Assembly (NCBI GenBank): GCA_020637795.1
Contig: JACKJT010000002.1
Coordinates: 1-64,000, forward strand
Source: Hoeflea sp.
GTDB lineage: Bacteria; Pseudomonadota; Alphaproteobacteria; Rhizobiales; Rhizobiaceae
Length of the DNA: 64,000 bases
Direction of reading: 5' to 3'
The notes under the pieces were generated by a model. That model saw only the letters and a program-made list of their open reading frames with translations, was not told where the DNA came from and did no database searches. Below, one piece after another: positions 25,910 through 33,622 of the stretch. A program made the translations under genes and the position numbers. Numbering within the stretch: position 1 is the first letter of the stretch; every line of letters starts with the position of its first letter.

Positions 25910-26743
25910 TCACCCCAGCCGTTCGGCGTGCCAGGCGAGGTGGTCGTCCATGAAGGTCGAGATGAAGTTGTAGGAGTGGTCATAGCCCTCCTGCATGCGC
26001 AGAGTGAGCCCGATGCCGGCGCTTTTGCACGCCTCGTCGAGCAGCCAGGGACGCAGGCCGCTGTCGAGAAACCCGTCGGCAGTTCCCTGGTCCACCAGGA
26101 ACTCGGGAAACCGTGCGCCGTCTTCGATCAGCTGAGTGGCGTCGTAACGTCGCCAGGCGGCCTCGTCCGCGCCGAGATACTTCTCCAGCGCCGGGCGGGA
26201 CCAGTTGGCGGTGGACGGCTGGACGATCGGCGCGAAGGCCGAGCAGCTCCTGAACCGGTCCGGATGCTTGAGCGCGAAGGTCAGCGCGCCGTGACCACCC
26301 ATCGAGTGACCCATGATCCCCTGACGGCTCATGTCGGCGGCGAAATGGCCGGCGATCAGCTCCGGCAGTTCGCTGAGGATATGGGTTTCCATGCGGAAAT
26401 GCTTCGACCAGGGCGATTGCGTCGCATCGAGATAGAATCCCGCGCCCTTGCCGAACTGCCAGTTGTCCGGCTCGTCGGGCACATGGTCGCCGCGCGGGCT
26501 GGTGTCGGGGCAGACGATGATGATCCCCAGCTCCGCCGCCATCCGCCGGTATTCGCCCTTGTCCATCACATTGGCGTGGGTGCAGGTCAGGCCGGACAGG
26601 AACCAGACCACAGGGCACAGCTGCTCCTTGGCCTGGATCGGCCTGAACACGGCGAAGGTCATCTCGCAGCCGCAGGCGTCCGAGTCCATCGAGTAAACGC
26701 CCTGGCGACCGCCATGGGCCTTGGCTTCCGAGATGATTTTCAT
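25910..26743 (-). CDS. fghA: S-formylglutathione hydrolase
   Basis: 277 residues from the ATG ending at 26743 (MKIISEAKAHGGRQGVYSMD). An alpha/beta hydrolase with nucleophile Ser147 in GHSMGG, and Asp223 and His256 completing the triad; LSGLTCTHANVM is a family signature. It hydrolyses S-formylglutathione to formate and glutathione after AdhC. A much longer open frame running into adhC is antisense noise in the adhC region. Confidence 0.96.
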   Translation of the reverse strand: MKIISEAKAHGGRQGVYSMDSDACGCEMTFAVFRPIQAKEQLCPVVWFLSGLTCTHANVMDKGEYRRMAAELGIIIVCPDTSPRGDHVPDEPDNWQFGKGAGFYLDATQSPWSKHFRMETHILSELPELIAGHFAADMSRQGIMGHSMGGHGALTFALKHPDRFRSCSAFAPIVQPSTANWSRPALEKYLGADEAAWRRYDATQLIEDGARFPEFLVDQGTADGFLDSGLRPWLLDEACKSAGIGLTLRMQEGYDHSYNFISTFMDDHLAWHAERLG

Positions 26744-26799
26744 GGTTGTGGTGTCCGGTTCTTGAGGCTGTGAGCGCGGCAGCGGCAAGGCCGCCGCGG

Positions 26800-27909
26800 T
26801 CAGTAGACCACGACGCTGCGGATGCTTTCGCCCCGGTGCATCAGGTCGAAGGCCTCGTTGATGCCTTCCAGGCTCATGGTGTGAGTGATCATCGGATCGA
26901 TCTCGATCTTGCCCTCCATGTACCACTCGACGATCTTCGGCACGTCGGTGCGTCCGCGGGCGCCACCGAAGGCAGTGCCGCGCCAGGAGCGGCCCGTAAC
27001 CAGCTGGAATGGACGGGTCGAGATTTCCGCTCCCGCCGGCGCCACGCCGATGATGATCGATTCGCCCCAGCCCTTGTGGGCGCATTCCAGTGCCGTGCGC
27101 ATCACTCCGACATTGCCGGTGGCGTCGAACGTATAATCCGCGCCGCCCTTGGTCAGGTTGACGAGGTAGGGAACCAGGTCGCCCTCGACCTCTTTCGGAT
27201 TGACGAAATGCGTCATGCCGAAGCGCGTGGCCATCTCCACCTTGCCCGGGTTGAGGTCGACGCCCACGATCATGTCCGCGCCCGCGAGCCTGAGGCCCTG
27301 GATCACGTTGAGGCCGATGCCGCCCAGGCCGAAGACGATGGCCTTGGAGCCGATCTCGACCTTGGCGGTGTTGATCACCGCGCCAATGCCGGTGGTCACG
27401 CCGCAGCCGATGTAGCAGACCTTGTCGAACGGCGCGTCGGGATGGATCTTGGCCAGTGCGATTTCCGGAAGAACAGTGAAATTGGCAAATGTCGAGGTGC
27501 CCATGTAGTGGAAGATCGGCTTGCCATCGATCGAGAATCGGGACGTGCCGTCCGGCATCAGCCCCTGGCCCTGGGTCGTGCGGATCGACTGGCACAGATT
27601 GGTTTTCGGGTTGAGGCAGTATTCGCACTCGCGGCATTCCGGCGTGTAGAGCGGAATCACGTGGTCGCCCTTCTTCAGCGATGTGACGCCGGGACCGACA
27701 TCGACCACCACGCCGGCACCCTCATGGCCGAGAATGGCCGGAAAGATGCCTTCCGGATCGGCACCCGACAGCGTGAACTCGTCGGTATGGCACACGCCTG
27801 TGGCCTTGATCTCCACCAGCACCTCACCCGCACGCGGGCCATCGAGTTGAACGGTGGTGATTTCCAGCGGTTTTCCCGCTTCAAAGGCGACTGCGGCGCG
27901 AACGTCCAT
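26800..27909 (-). CDS. adhC: S-(hydroxymethyl)glutathione dehydrogenase (class III alcohol dehydrogenase)
   Basis: 369 residues. The catalytic zinc ligands are Cys40, His62/Glu63 and Cys169; the structural zinc has Cys92, Cys95, Cys98 and Cys106. The NAD-binding motif GLGGIG is at residues 194-199. It oxidises S-hydroxymethylglutathione, formed spontaneously from formaldehyde and glutathione, and also reduces S-nitrosoglutathione. It lies upstream of fghA in a two-gene formaldehyde detoxification operon. Confidence 0.97.
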   Translation of the reverse strand: MDVRAAVAFEAGKPLEITTVQLDGPRAGEVLVEIKATGVCHTDEFTLSGADPEGIFPAILGHEGAGVVVDVGPGVTSLKKGDHVIPLYTPECRECEYCLNPKTNLCQSIRTTQGQGLMPDGTSRFSIDGKPIFHYMGTSTFANFTVLPEIALAKIHPDAPFDKVCYIGCGVTTGIGAVINTAKVEIGSKAIVFGLGGIGLNVIQGLRLAGADMIVGVDLNPGKVEMATRFGMTHFVNPKEVEGDLVPYLVNLTKGGADYTFDATGNVGVMRTALECAHKGWGESIIIGVAPAGAEISTRPFQLVTGRSWRGTAFGGARGRTDVPKIVEWYMEGKIEIDPMITHTMSLEGINEAFDLMHRGESIRSVVVY

Positions 27910-27938
27910 TCCGACTCTCCCGGATCATGTTTTGACAA

Positions 27939-27975
27939 TTGAGCCGACCCTGCCAGAGCGGCGGGGTCGGCTCAA
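27939..27975. terminator. 12-bp perfect hairpin between the XRE gene and adhC
   Basis: TTGAGCCGACCC (27939-27950) and GGGTCGGCTCAA (27964-27975) form a perfect 12-bp stem with a 13-nt loop, just after the 3' end of the minus-strand XRE gene and before adhC. No strong T-run follows on the minus strand, so termination is likely but not certain. Confidence 0.6.
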
Positions 27976-27992
27976 CCCTGATTTTCAGTCAA

Positions 27993-28376
27993 CTAGTCGT
28001 TTGCGGCCCGGTTCAAGGTCTCAAGCCGGCTTTCCAGCGCTTCGACACAGGCGGTGATCTGCAGGGCGAGTTCCCGCAGCCGGTTGATTTCACCGGACAT
28101 TTCGTTGACGGCAATGGAAATCCCGGGCGCCTGCGGGGCGTCTCCGGCGCCGCTGATCAGCCAGGCCGGGGACACCCCCAGAACGCCTGCAAGCGTCATG
28201 ATCTTGTTGGCGCGTGGCTCGGAGCGGTCCGATTCCCATTCCGCCAGTGTCTCGTCGGTCACGCCGATCCGCGAAGCCGCATCCTCCAGCGTCAGACCGG
28301 CAAGATCGCGAGCCCGTGTAATCCTGCCACCCAGCGTATCGCCATCATCATAGGTGTCCGCTGTCATGTCATCCAT
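27993..28376 (-). CDS. XRE-family transcriptional regulator
   Basis: 127 residues from the ATG ending at 28376; the codon before it is TTG. A helix-turn-helix domain covers about residues 15-70 (GGRITRARDLAGLTLEDAA, then IGVTDETLAEWESDR). A C-terminal helical segment (EINRLRELALQITACVEAL) may be a coiled-coil dimerisation region. Its targets are unknown; proximity to adhC-fghA allows, but does not prove, control of that operon. Confidence 0.85.
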   Translation of the reverse strand: MDDMTADTYDDGDTLGGRITRARDLAGLTLEDAASRIGVTDETLAEWESDRSEPRANKIMTLAGVLGVSPAWLISGAGDAPQAPGISIAVNEMSGEINRLRELALQITACVEALESRLETLNRAAND

Positions 28377-28682
28377 CAATGTATTCCCTTTGAAACTTCG
28401 GACCGGTTGGCCGGAATGCGCGTAACAACACGCGCGCGGCAGGTCGCGTCCACGATGTGAAGCCTATGCGTCGACCATGTCGTTCCTGTGAACCGTCGGT
28501 CGCACGAATTGCATCGGCGATGGGGTGATCCTCCACCGGACGTCAAGTCCGCGGTGCCCCTGGATCAAGTGTCACTGCAAAGTGAAAGCCGGTTCGATCG
28601 GATCGGGGTAGGGGGTTCCGGTCCGGCGCCGGCAGTATCGGCCATTGTCCACACGCAGTCCAGTGTGCGGTCGTGCATTAAT
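28377..28682. other. Spacer between the XRE gene and lipB
   Basis: 306 bp holding the promoter of the XRE gene near its left end. I see no convincing coding frame. Short palindromes such as GGTTGGCC and CGATCGGATCG occur but no repeated operator is evident. Confidence 0.35.
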
Positions 28683-29426
28683 TCATGCGCTGCCGGTCAG
28701 ATGGTCCGGCCGGTCATCCCGGGTCGGCCCGAATACAGCCTCGAACGCGTCGCGCAGTCTTATGTCGGCCTCGTGCATGGGAATGGGCAGCCCAAGGTCG
28801 ACCAGGCTGGTCACCCCGTGCGCCCGCACGCCGCAGGGCACGATGCCGGAGAAGTGCTCGAGTTCCGGATCGACGTTGATGGCCAGGCCGTGGAAACTGA
28901 CCCATTTGCGCAGGCGGATCCCGATCGCCGCGATCTTGTCCTCCGCCATGGAGCCATCGGCGAGCCGCGGCTTGTCCGGCCGGCGCACCCAGACACCGAC
29001 CCGGTCCTCGCGCCGCTCGCCGGTGACGTTCATGCTTTCGAGCGTGCCGATGATGACCGCCTCGAGCGCCGAGACGAAGGCGCGCACATCGGGCCGCCGC
29101 CGCTTGAGATCGAGCATCACATAGGCCACCCGCTGTCCCGGCCCGTGATAGGTGTATTCGCCGCCGCGGCCGGTCGCGTGCACCTCGAACCGGTCCGGCG
29201 CAACCAGGTCCTCGGCCTTGGCGCTGGTGCCGGCCGTGTAGAGCGGCGGATGCTCGACCAGCCAGACCAGTTCATCGGCCTCGCCCGCGGCAATGCGCCC
29301 TGCCTCCGCTTCCATGAAGGCCACGGCTTCCGGGTAGGGGGTCAGTCCCTCCGATATCCGCCATCTGACCGGCGGGTTCGGACCTTGCGGGAAAAACCTG
29401 GTTTCAAGTGTGTCGCGACAATTCAT
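28683..29426 (-). CDS. lipB: Octanoyl-(acyl carrier protein):protein N-octanoyltransferase
   Basis: 247 residues. The signature RGGEYTYHGPGQ, the Lys in EDKIAAIGIRLRKW and the Cys in GIVPCGV form the LipB active site. It transfers octanoate from ACP to the lipoyl domains of 2-oxoacid dehydrogenases and GcvH, the first step of endogenous lipoylation. Confidence 0.95.
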   Translation of the reverse strand: MNCRDTLETRFFPQGPNPPVRWRISEGLTPYPEAVAFMEAEAGRIAAGEADELVWLVEHPPLYTAGTSAKAEDLVAPDRFEVHATGRGGEYTYHGPGQRVAYVMLDLKRRRPDVRAFVSALEAVIIGTLESMNVTGERREDRVGVWVRRPDKPRLADGSMAEDKIAAIGIRLRKWVSFHGLAINVDPELEHFSGIVPCGVRAHGVTSLVDLGLPIPMHEADIRLRDAFEAVFGPTRDDRPDHLTGSA

Positions 29427-29872
29427 GGCCCCTGTCTAGATCCGTTCGGGGCCAAAGGAAACAGCCATGATCATCCGCCTTGTTGCCGTGCCGCTGTCCG
29501 GCGGGTTTCTGCCTTGCCCGGCAGGGCCGGTCCGCACGGTTTTTCGCGACTGTTGATCCGGATCCTGCGTCCCGCTGGCCTGCGAAAGCATGTCCGCACG
29601 GGAATCGGCCGGTCGGATTTTCCCGCAATCCCGGGCCGATGGCGCCGAAGCCGCCACTCTTCAGCACGGCAGTTTTGCGACCGTCAGGCGCCTGAGCTGC
29701 GCAGCATTTGGAAAAATCGCCGTCATGACCGGGCGCATGGCATCTTTTCCCATTGAAAACACTGATTTTACGCCGGTGTCCGCCGCATGTGATTTTTGTG
29801 ACGAATGCGCTTGTGCAGCGCATGCCCATTTGCTACATGCAGCGCGCCGGACAGGTTTCGGCTCTACCACGT
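29427..29872. other. Spacer between lipB and tRNA-Leu
   Basis: 446 bp without a convincing gene; the short open frames here do not look like proteins. TTGTGC at 29811-29816 and TACATG at 29834-29839, 17 bp apart, are a reasonable promoter for the tRNA that starts 33 bases downstream of the -10. Confidence 0.4.
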
Positions 29873-29957
29873 GCGGTCGTGGCGGAATTGGTAGACGCGC
29901 AGCGTTGAGGTCGCTGTGGGGCAACCCGTGGAAGTTCGAGTCTTCTCGACCGCACCA
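29873..29957 (+). tRNA. tRNA-Leu (anticodon GAG)
   Basis: 85 nt including an encoded CCA. The acceptor stem GCGGTCG/CGACCGC, a D-arm with GGAATTGGTAGACGCG, the anticodon arm CAGCG-TTGAGGT-CGCTG (anticodon GAG, reads CUC), a class II long variable arm, and the T-arm with GTTCGAGTC can all be drawn. The prophage integrase begins immediately beyond its 3' end, so the 3' half of this gene is the probable attB core. Confidence 0.96.
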
Positions 29958-29965
29958 TTCCCCTT
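29930..29965. other. Probable left attachment site (attL) of the prophage
   Basis: Tyrosine recombinases commonly recombine in the T-arm/acceptor part of a tRNA gene and restore the tRNA. The integrase stop is at 29966, 9 bp after the tRNA CCA. The exact core cannot be set because the right end of the prophage, where the copy should recur, is outside the window. Confidence 0.6.
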
Positions 29966-31045
29966 CTAACCATCTGATTTTATTGATGGTGAGGGGCGGG
30001 AACCTGCAAGGTGCGGGGCGTTCGTGTTCCTCAGGCGTTCCATTCCCTGCCTTGCCAAGCGCGTCCGGTCCACCGTTTTGGTGTAAAGTGACGCCATCGT
30101 TCCACCCGTCCAGCCGAAGATAGCTTCGAGTTCCGCGACCGTTGCGCCCGCCTCGGCGATTCGGGTGGCTGCCAGCTTGCGGATGCCATGGGCCGATTTG
30201 TCCACCCCGGCTGCGGCGCAGGCCTTGCGGAACAGGTTGCCGAAGCTTTCCTTGGTCAAGGGCAGGCCGCGCTCGCCGCAAATGAATGTCAGATCACCGG
30301 TCGGGCCCGCCTTCATCAATGACAGGAAACCATCCGTCACGGGGATCGCGACATGCATGCCGGTCTTTTCTGTCTGGATGACCAGCGTGCCGTCTCTCAC
30401 GTGCTGCCGGCCAGCGCGCACGGCATCGCCGCGGCGCAGCCCGGTGTTGATCAGAACCTCGAACCAGACACGTTCGTGGGTGCCGATCGGCCAGCGTTTG
30501 CAATAGGCCTCGGCGTCGTCGACGGTCCATGCCTTGAATCCCGCGGCCTTTGGCCGTCGCGGGTTCTTGACCTGGGCTGTCGGGTCGACCTGGACCAGGT
30601 CGGATTCTAGCGCCCAGCGGAACAGGCCGCGCATGGCGTCGAGGAAGTTGCGTGCCTGCGCCGGCGTGGCGGCGCGATCTTCCCGGCCGGTGACGATCAC
30701 GGCGCGGGTGATGTCGGCATAGCTGACGCCTCCGGCCTTCTTGATCACGTTGCCGAAGATGTTGTCGCGCTGGCGCCTGGTCGCCGCCGACAGGCCGGTG
30801 TAGGCGGATGACTGGCGATAGATGCCGATCAGCCATTCGAGCGTGCCCAGCGCCGCCCTGGGCGGCCTGATGCCCTGCAGCGATTGCGTGCGGGCCTGTT
30901 CATAGGCGGGCCAGAAGTCCGGGTGTCCGAAGTCCGGAAGCCGCTGCCGAGCGCCCTTGCCGCGCCGGAAGTAGTATCGAGCGGTGCCGTGACGGGATGT
31001 CTCGCGATAGCAGAATTGTGGGAGCTTCCGGGTCATGTCGGACAT
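29966..31045 (-). CDS. Phage tyrosine integrase
   Basis: 359 residues. The catalytic core shows Arg204 or Arg205 (NTGLRRGDAV), Lys227 (TEKTGMH), His286-x-x-Arg289 (AHGIRK), Trp312 in the second His position and the nucleophile Tyr321 (SLYTKTVDR). The N-terminal SAM-like DNA-binding region covers about residues 65-150. It integrates and excises the prophage at the adjacent tRNA-Leu. It is the last gene of the leftward operon and its start overlaps the previous stop (TAATG). Confidence 0.95.
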   Translation of the reverse strand: MSDMTRKLPQFCYRETSRHGTARYYFRRGKGARQRLPDFGHPDFWPAYEQARTQSLQGIRPPRAALGTLEWLIGIYRQSSAYTGLSAATRRQRDNIFGNVIKKAGGVSYADITRAVIVTGREDRAATPAQARNFLDAMRGLFRWALESDLVQVDPTAQVKNPRRPKAAGFKAWTVDDAEAYCKRWPIGTHERVWFEVLINTGLRRGDAVRAGRQHVRDGTLVIQTEKTGMHVAIPVTDGFLSLMKAGPTGDLTFICGERGLPLTKESFGNLFRKACAAAGVDKSAHGIRKLAATRIAEAGATVAELEAIFGWTGGTMASLYTKTVDRTRLARQGMERLRNTNAPHLAGSRPSPSIKSDG

Positions 31046-31206
31046 TACAGCCGGATATCCGTCTTGCCGTCAACCGGGATGGGCTTGCCGGGATGGATGG
31101 TGTAGACGGTTGCGCCGAGCTTGATCTCGATCGAGCAGCCGGTCTCGTTGGCCACTTCCGCGGCCCTCTTCAGATCAGGCTTTTTGATCACGGCGGGCGC
31201 GCTCAT
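31045..31206 (-). CDS. Small phage protein, 53 aa
   Basis: Starts at the ATG ending at 31206 (MSAPAVIKKPDLKRAAEVAN), after a GGAGGGTGAAGGA site; a longer frame upstream is not supported. No known domain. ATGA overlap with the gene before it and TAATG overlap with the integrase support translation. It could help integrase function (for example as an excision factor), but no helix-turn-helix or Xis motif is visible. Confidence 0.7.
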   Translation of the reverse strand: MSAPAVIKKPDLKRAAEVANETGCSIEIKLGATVYTIHPGKPIPVDGKTDIRL

Positions 31207-31364
31207 TCCTTCACCCTCCTGATAGCGTTGCCGCTGGTGACCATGGTGTAGCCATCCTCGAACCGCACACAGATCGAGTTCATCTTGCCGCGCGCCAGCA
31301 CCGTGCAGATCTGGCCTTTGCGGCCCTGCCGGTTCCAGCGGTAGATGTAGCGTTGGGCTGTCAT
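31203..31364 (-). CDS. Small basic phage protein, 53 aa
   Basis: Reads MTAQRYIYRWNRQGRKGQ through FEDGYTMVTSGNAIRRVKE and TGA. It is supported by ATGA overlaps at both ends, with DUF5131 upstream and the next small gene downstream. The beta-rich sequence (GQICTVLARGKMNSICVRF) suggests a small barrel, possibly SH3-like. Function unknown. Confidence 0.7.
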   Translation of the reverse strand: MTAQRYIYRWNRQGRKGQICTVLARGKMNSICVRFEDGYTMVTSGNAIRRVKE

Positions 31365-32461
31365 CTCGGCAGCTCCGGCATGGCGTTGTGCTCGATGCCG
31401 TCAAGCAGACGGCCGGCACGCTTGGAGCCGACTTGGCGCATGACGTGGAAGCTCACGCCGTGAAACCCGCGCCCGCCTTCGAGATTGAGCCAGCGGGTTT
31501 TGCCGTGATCGCCATATGCATTGGTGTAGTCCGCGCGCCAGTCAGGATCGTCGCGACTGCGATCAAGCGCGATCTCCCATTCTCCCCACTGCTTGAAAAA
31601 GAACGGCACGCCTGCTGCTTTGCACTGGTCGCGGATCGATCGGGCCCAGTCCGGATGCATGGGCCGCGCTCCGGAGCCGGATTCGCCGCCGACGATGACC
31701 CAGTCGAGACACTCGCGGCCAACGTGGTTGTTCTTCCAGATCGCGCTGATGCCGTGAATGCCCTGCGCTCTGAGCGTCCCAAGATGATCGAGATTTGTCA
31801 GATCCACCGGCCCCAGCAGCGGCTCGGCGCTGATGAACCGGATCGCGGCCGGTGTGGCCAGAAGATCGGGGATGCGCTCGTCGGCGCGGGTCTGGTCCTC
31901 GACGCTGACACCGAGCCATACATTGGGGAGGGGCCACTGCGTTGCTCCCGCGATCGCCTGCGAATGCCTGTCATTCCAATCGCCGTTCCAGCTGATCCCG
32001 GCTGCAGCCAGTTCGCGATCCACTCCGTCCTGCAAAACCCGCAGGCGAGACGCGTCGTCGCTCAGATATTCCCGCATCCGCTTCGACCGCTTGGTCAGCA
32101 CCTGATAGGTATGCTGCGGCGTGAGCGCCATCACCGCAAAGACGCGGTCGATCACCTCGTCGGGCACGTTCTCGTGAAACAGGTCGGATGTGGAATTGAC
32201 GAACCACATGGCCGGAGCCTTGATGCGCAGCGGTTCGAGGAACTTTGCATCGCTGGCGACGCCGATCTTTCCCGTCCATATGTGGCCGGCCTTCGAGGGC
32301 TGCACCGTGCCGTGATACTGCGGCGTGGCCGGATTGGCCGCCAGCCTGGGCGCAACGCGGCGCATGGCGTAGCAATTGGTGCAGCCGGGCGAGACCACGG
32401 AACAGCCGGCAATCGGGTTCCATGTGTGCTCGGTCCACTGGATCTTGGTTTCGGCAGACAT
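31361..32461 (-). CDS. DUF5131 (phage Gp37/Gp68-like) protein
   Basis: 366 residues from the ATG ending at 32461 (MSAETKIQWTEHTWNPIAGC). Three cysteines, Cys20, Cys27 and Cys30, in the pattern CX6CX2CYA are characteristic and resemble an iron-sulfur binding motif of radical-SAM-like proteins. Later motifs NVWLGVSVEDQTRADER and DWVIVGGESGSGARPM fit the family. The biochemical role is not established. It shares one base with the thyX stop. Confidence 0.88.
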   Translation of the reverse strand: MSAETKIQWTEHTWNPIAGCSVVSPGCTNCYAMRRVAPRLAANPATPQYHGTVQPSKAGHIWTGKIGVASDAKFLEPLRIKAPAMWFVNSTSDLFHENVPDEVIDRVFAVMALTPQHTYQVLTKRSKRMREYLSDDASRLRVLQDGVDRELAAAGISWNGDWNDRHSQAIAGATQWPLPNVWLGVSVEDQTRADERIPDLLATPAAIRFISAEPLLGPVDLTNLDHLGTLRAQGIHGISAIWKNNHVGRECLDWVIVGGESGSGARPMHPDWARSIRDQCKAAGVPFFFKQWGEWEIALDRSRDDPDWRADYTNAYGDHGKTRWLNLEGGRGFHGVSFHVMRQVGSKRAGRLLDGIEHNAMPELPR

Positions 32462-33162
32462 TATTGCTGGTCCTGCGCTCTGTAGTCTTCCCAGGCTGCA
32501 ATGCAGATCGGTGCGACTTTCTGCGCCAAGGTCCGCATCGCATCGGCATAAACGCGGATTTCGTGTTGAGCGTGGGGATGGCAGCGAAGATCGAGGAAGC
32601 CGAGCAGGTTCCGCAGATCGACCTTTGCGAACATGTGGCTGTAAGTGGACACCGGCAGCACTGCCCGGGCCAGTTCGCGAGGCCATTCTTTTTCGATCAT
32701 ATCCCTGTAGAGAGCAAAGCTGTCCTCGCAGTGATTGCGATAGTTCTCCAGCTGCACCGTGCGGCGGTATTCGTCATCAGGGGACATTTCTTCAACGGTG
32801 CGCGCCTGTTTGTTTACCGTCGATTGCACACCGATAACGGCCAGGTCAGGCGCATAGAACTCTTCGGGCAGTTGACGGTACCGTGCCGATAGCTCGTTGA
32901 ATGACCATGTCCGATGGCGGTGCCATTGGCGGAAAACAAAGATCGGCGCCTTCACCTCGAATTGGAACTCGACGGCCTCAAATGGAGATGTGTGCTTGTT
33001 TCTCCACAGGTAGCGGATCAGCCGGGCGTCGCTGCCCTCATCTTCACCGGAACGCCAAGCGGCGTCATAGGACACGCGAGCAGCCCTGACGACCGAAAGG
33101 TCGGACCCCATGCTTTCGACCAGGCGAACAAAGCCGTGATCCAGAACGTCAATCTTGTCCAT
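32461..33162 (-). CDS. thyX: Flavin-dependent thymidylate synthase
   Basis: 233 residues. The ThyX motif RHRxxSxNxxSxR is exact: Arg82, His83, Arg84, Ser87, Asn89, Ser92 and Arg94. It makes dTMP from dUMP with methylenetetrahydrofolate and FAD, supplying thymidine for phage DNA synthesis independently of host ThyA. It overlaps the upstream small gene by 14 bases and the DUF5131 gene by one. Confidence 0.96.
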   Translation of the reverse strand: MDKIDVLDHGFVRLVESMGSDLSVVRAARVSYDAAWRSGEDEGSDARLIRYLWRNKHTSPFEAVEFQFEVKAPIFVFRQWHRHRTWSFNELSARYRQLPEEFYAPDLAVIGVQSTVNKQARTVEEMSPDDEYRRTVQLENYRNHCEDSFALYRDMIEKEWPRELARAVLPVSTYSHMFAKVDLRNLLGFLDLRCHPHAQHEIRVYADAMRTLAQKVAPICIAAWEDYRAQDQQ

Positions 33163-33376
33163 TGAAAGTCTCCAGTTCGATGATGGCGCGCTTCAGATAG
33201 TTGGCCTGATCTAGGGTTTCTTCGTAGGCATGTTGCAGCCAGTCGCGGAGAGACAGATCCGTTCGGTCGAGTGTCACGCCGTACTTCGCGATGCCGAGTT
33301 GTGACCTGCTCAAGAGGTCCGCGCGCACCGCCTCAACAACTCGGTCCGGTGCAATGGTCTTCAGTTCCGGGCTCAT
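33149..33376 (-). CDS. Small helical phage protein, possibly nucleotide-metabolism related
   Basis: 75 residues from the ATG ending at 33376 (MSPELKTIAPDRVVEAVRAD), with a GGAGAGATCG site. The helical segment LLSRSQLGIAKYGVTLDRTD followed by LSLRDWLQHAYEETLDQANY recalls small MazG-like/dATP-diphosphohydrolase-like phage proteins. Being next to thyX fits nucleotide pool control, but this is only a resemblance. Confidence 0.72.
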   Translation of the reverse strand: MSPELKTIAPDRVVEAVRADLLSRSQLGIAKYGVTLDRTDLSLRDWLQHAYEETLDQANYLKRAIIELETFNGQD

Positions 33377-33395
33377 CGATCTCTCCTTCGGTGTA

Positions 33396-33608
33396 TCAAT
33401 TGATGCCGTCATACTTCTCGACATCGGCATGGTTGTGTGATCCGCCAGCAAAAGTGCTGTCAGTCGGGAAATCGACGCCAGCGCGCAACAGCCGATCTTC
33501 GAGAATAAGCATCCGGCTCACCATCATCCGCGCGGCCATTTCCCAGCCGCCTCTGGTGTCGTGTGCCTTCTGGAGATAAGCCCGCAATATCTGATCCTCG
33601 ATGCCCAT
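33396..33608 (-). CDS. Hypothetical phage protein, 70 aa
   Basis: MGIEDQILRAYLQKAHDTRG begins a mostly helical small protein with Met-rich WEMAARMMVSRMLILEDRLL and an unstructured C terminus. It sits 14 bases after dnaN and 19 before the next gene in the leftward operon. No domain is recognised. Confidence 0.62.
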   Translation of the reverse strand: MGIEDQILRAYLQKAHDTRGGWEMAARMMVSRMLILEDRLLRAGVDFPTDSTFAGGSHNHADVEKYDGIN

Positions 33609-33622
33609 CGCTCATGCCCTCC

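Noticed and set aside
26744..27637. N-terminal extension of the fghA frame to give 575 codons
   Set aside because: The added part is antisense-frame translation of adhC and has no similarity to a protein; fghA starts at the conserved MKIISEAKA.
29427..29872. Short open frames between lipB and tRNA-Leu
   Set aside because: No ribosome-binding sites, composition of random translation, and no overlap with neighbouring genes.
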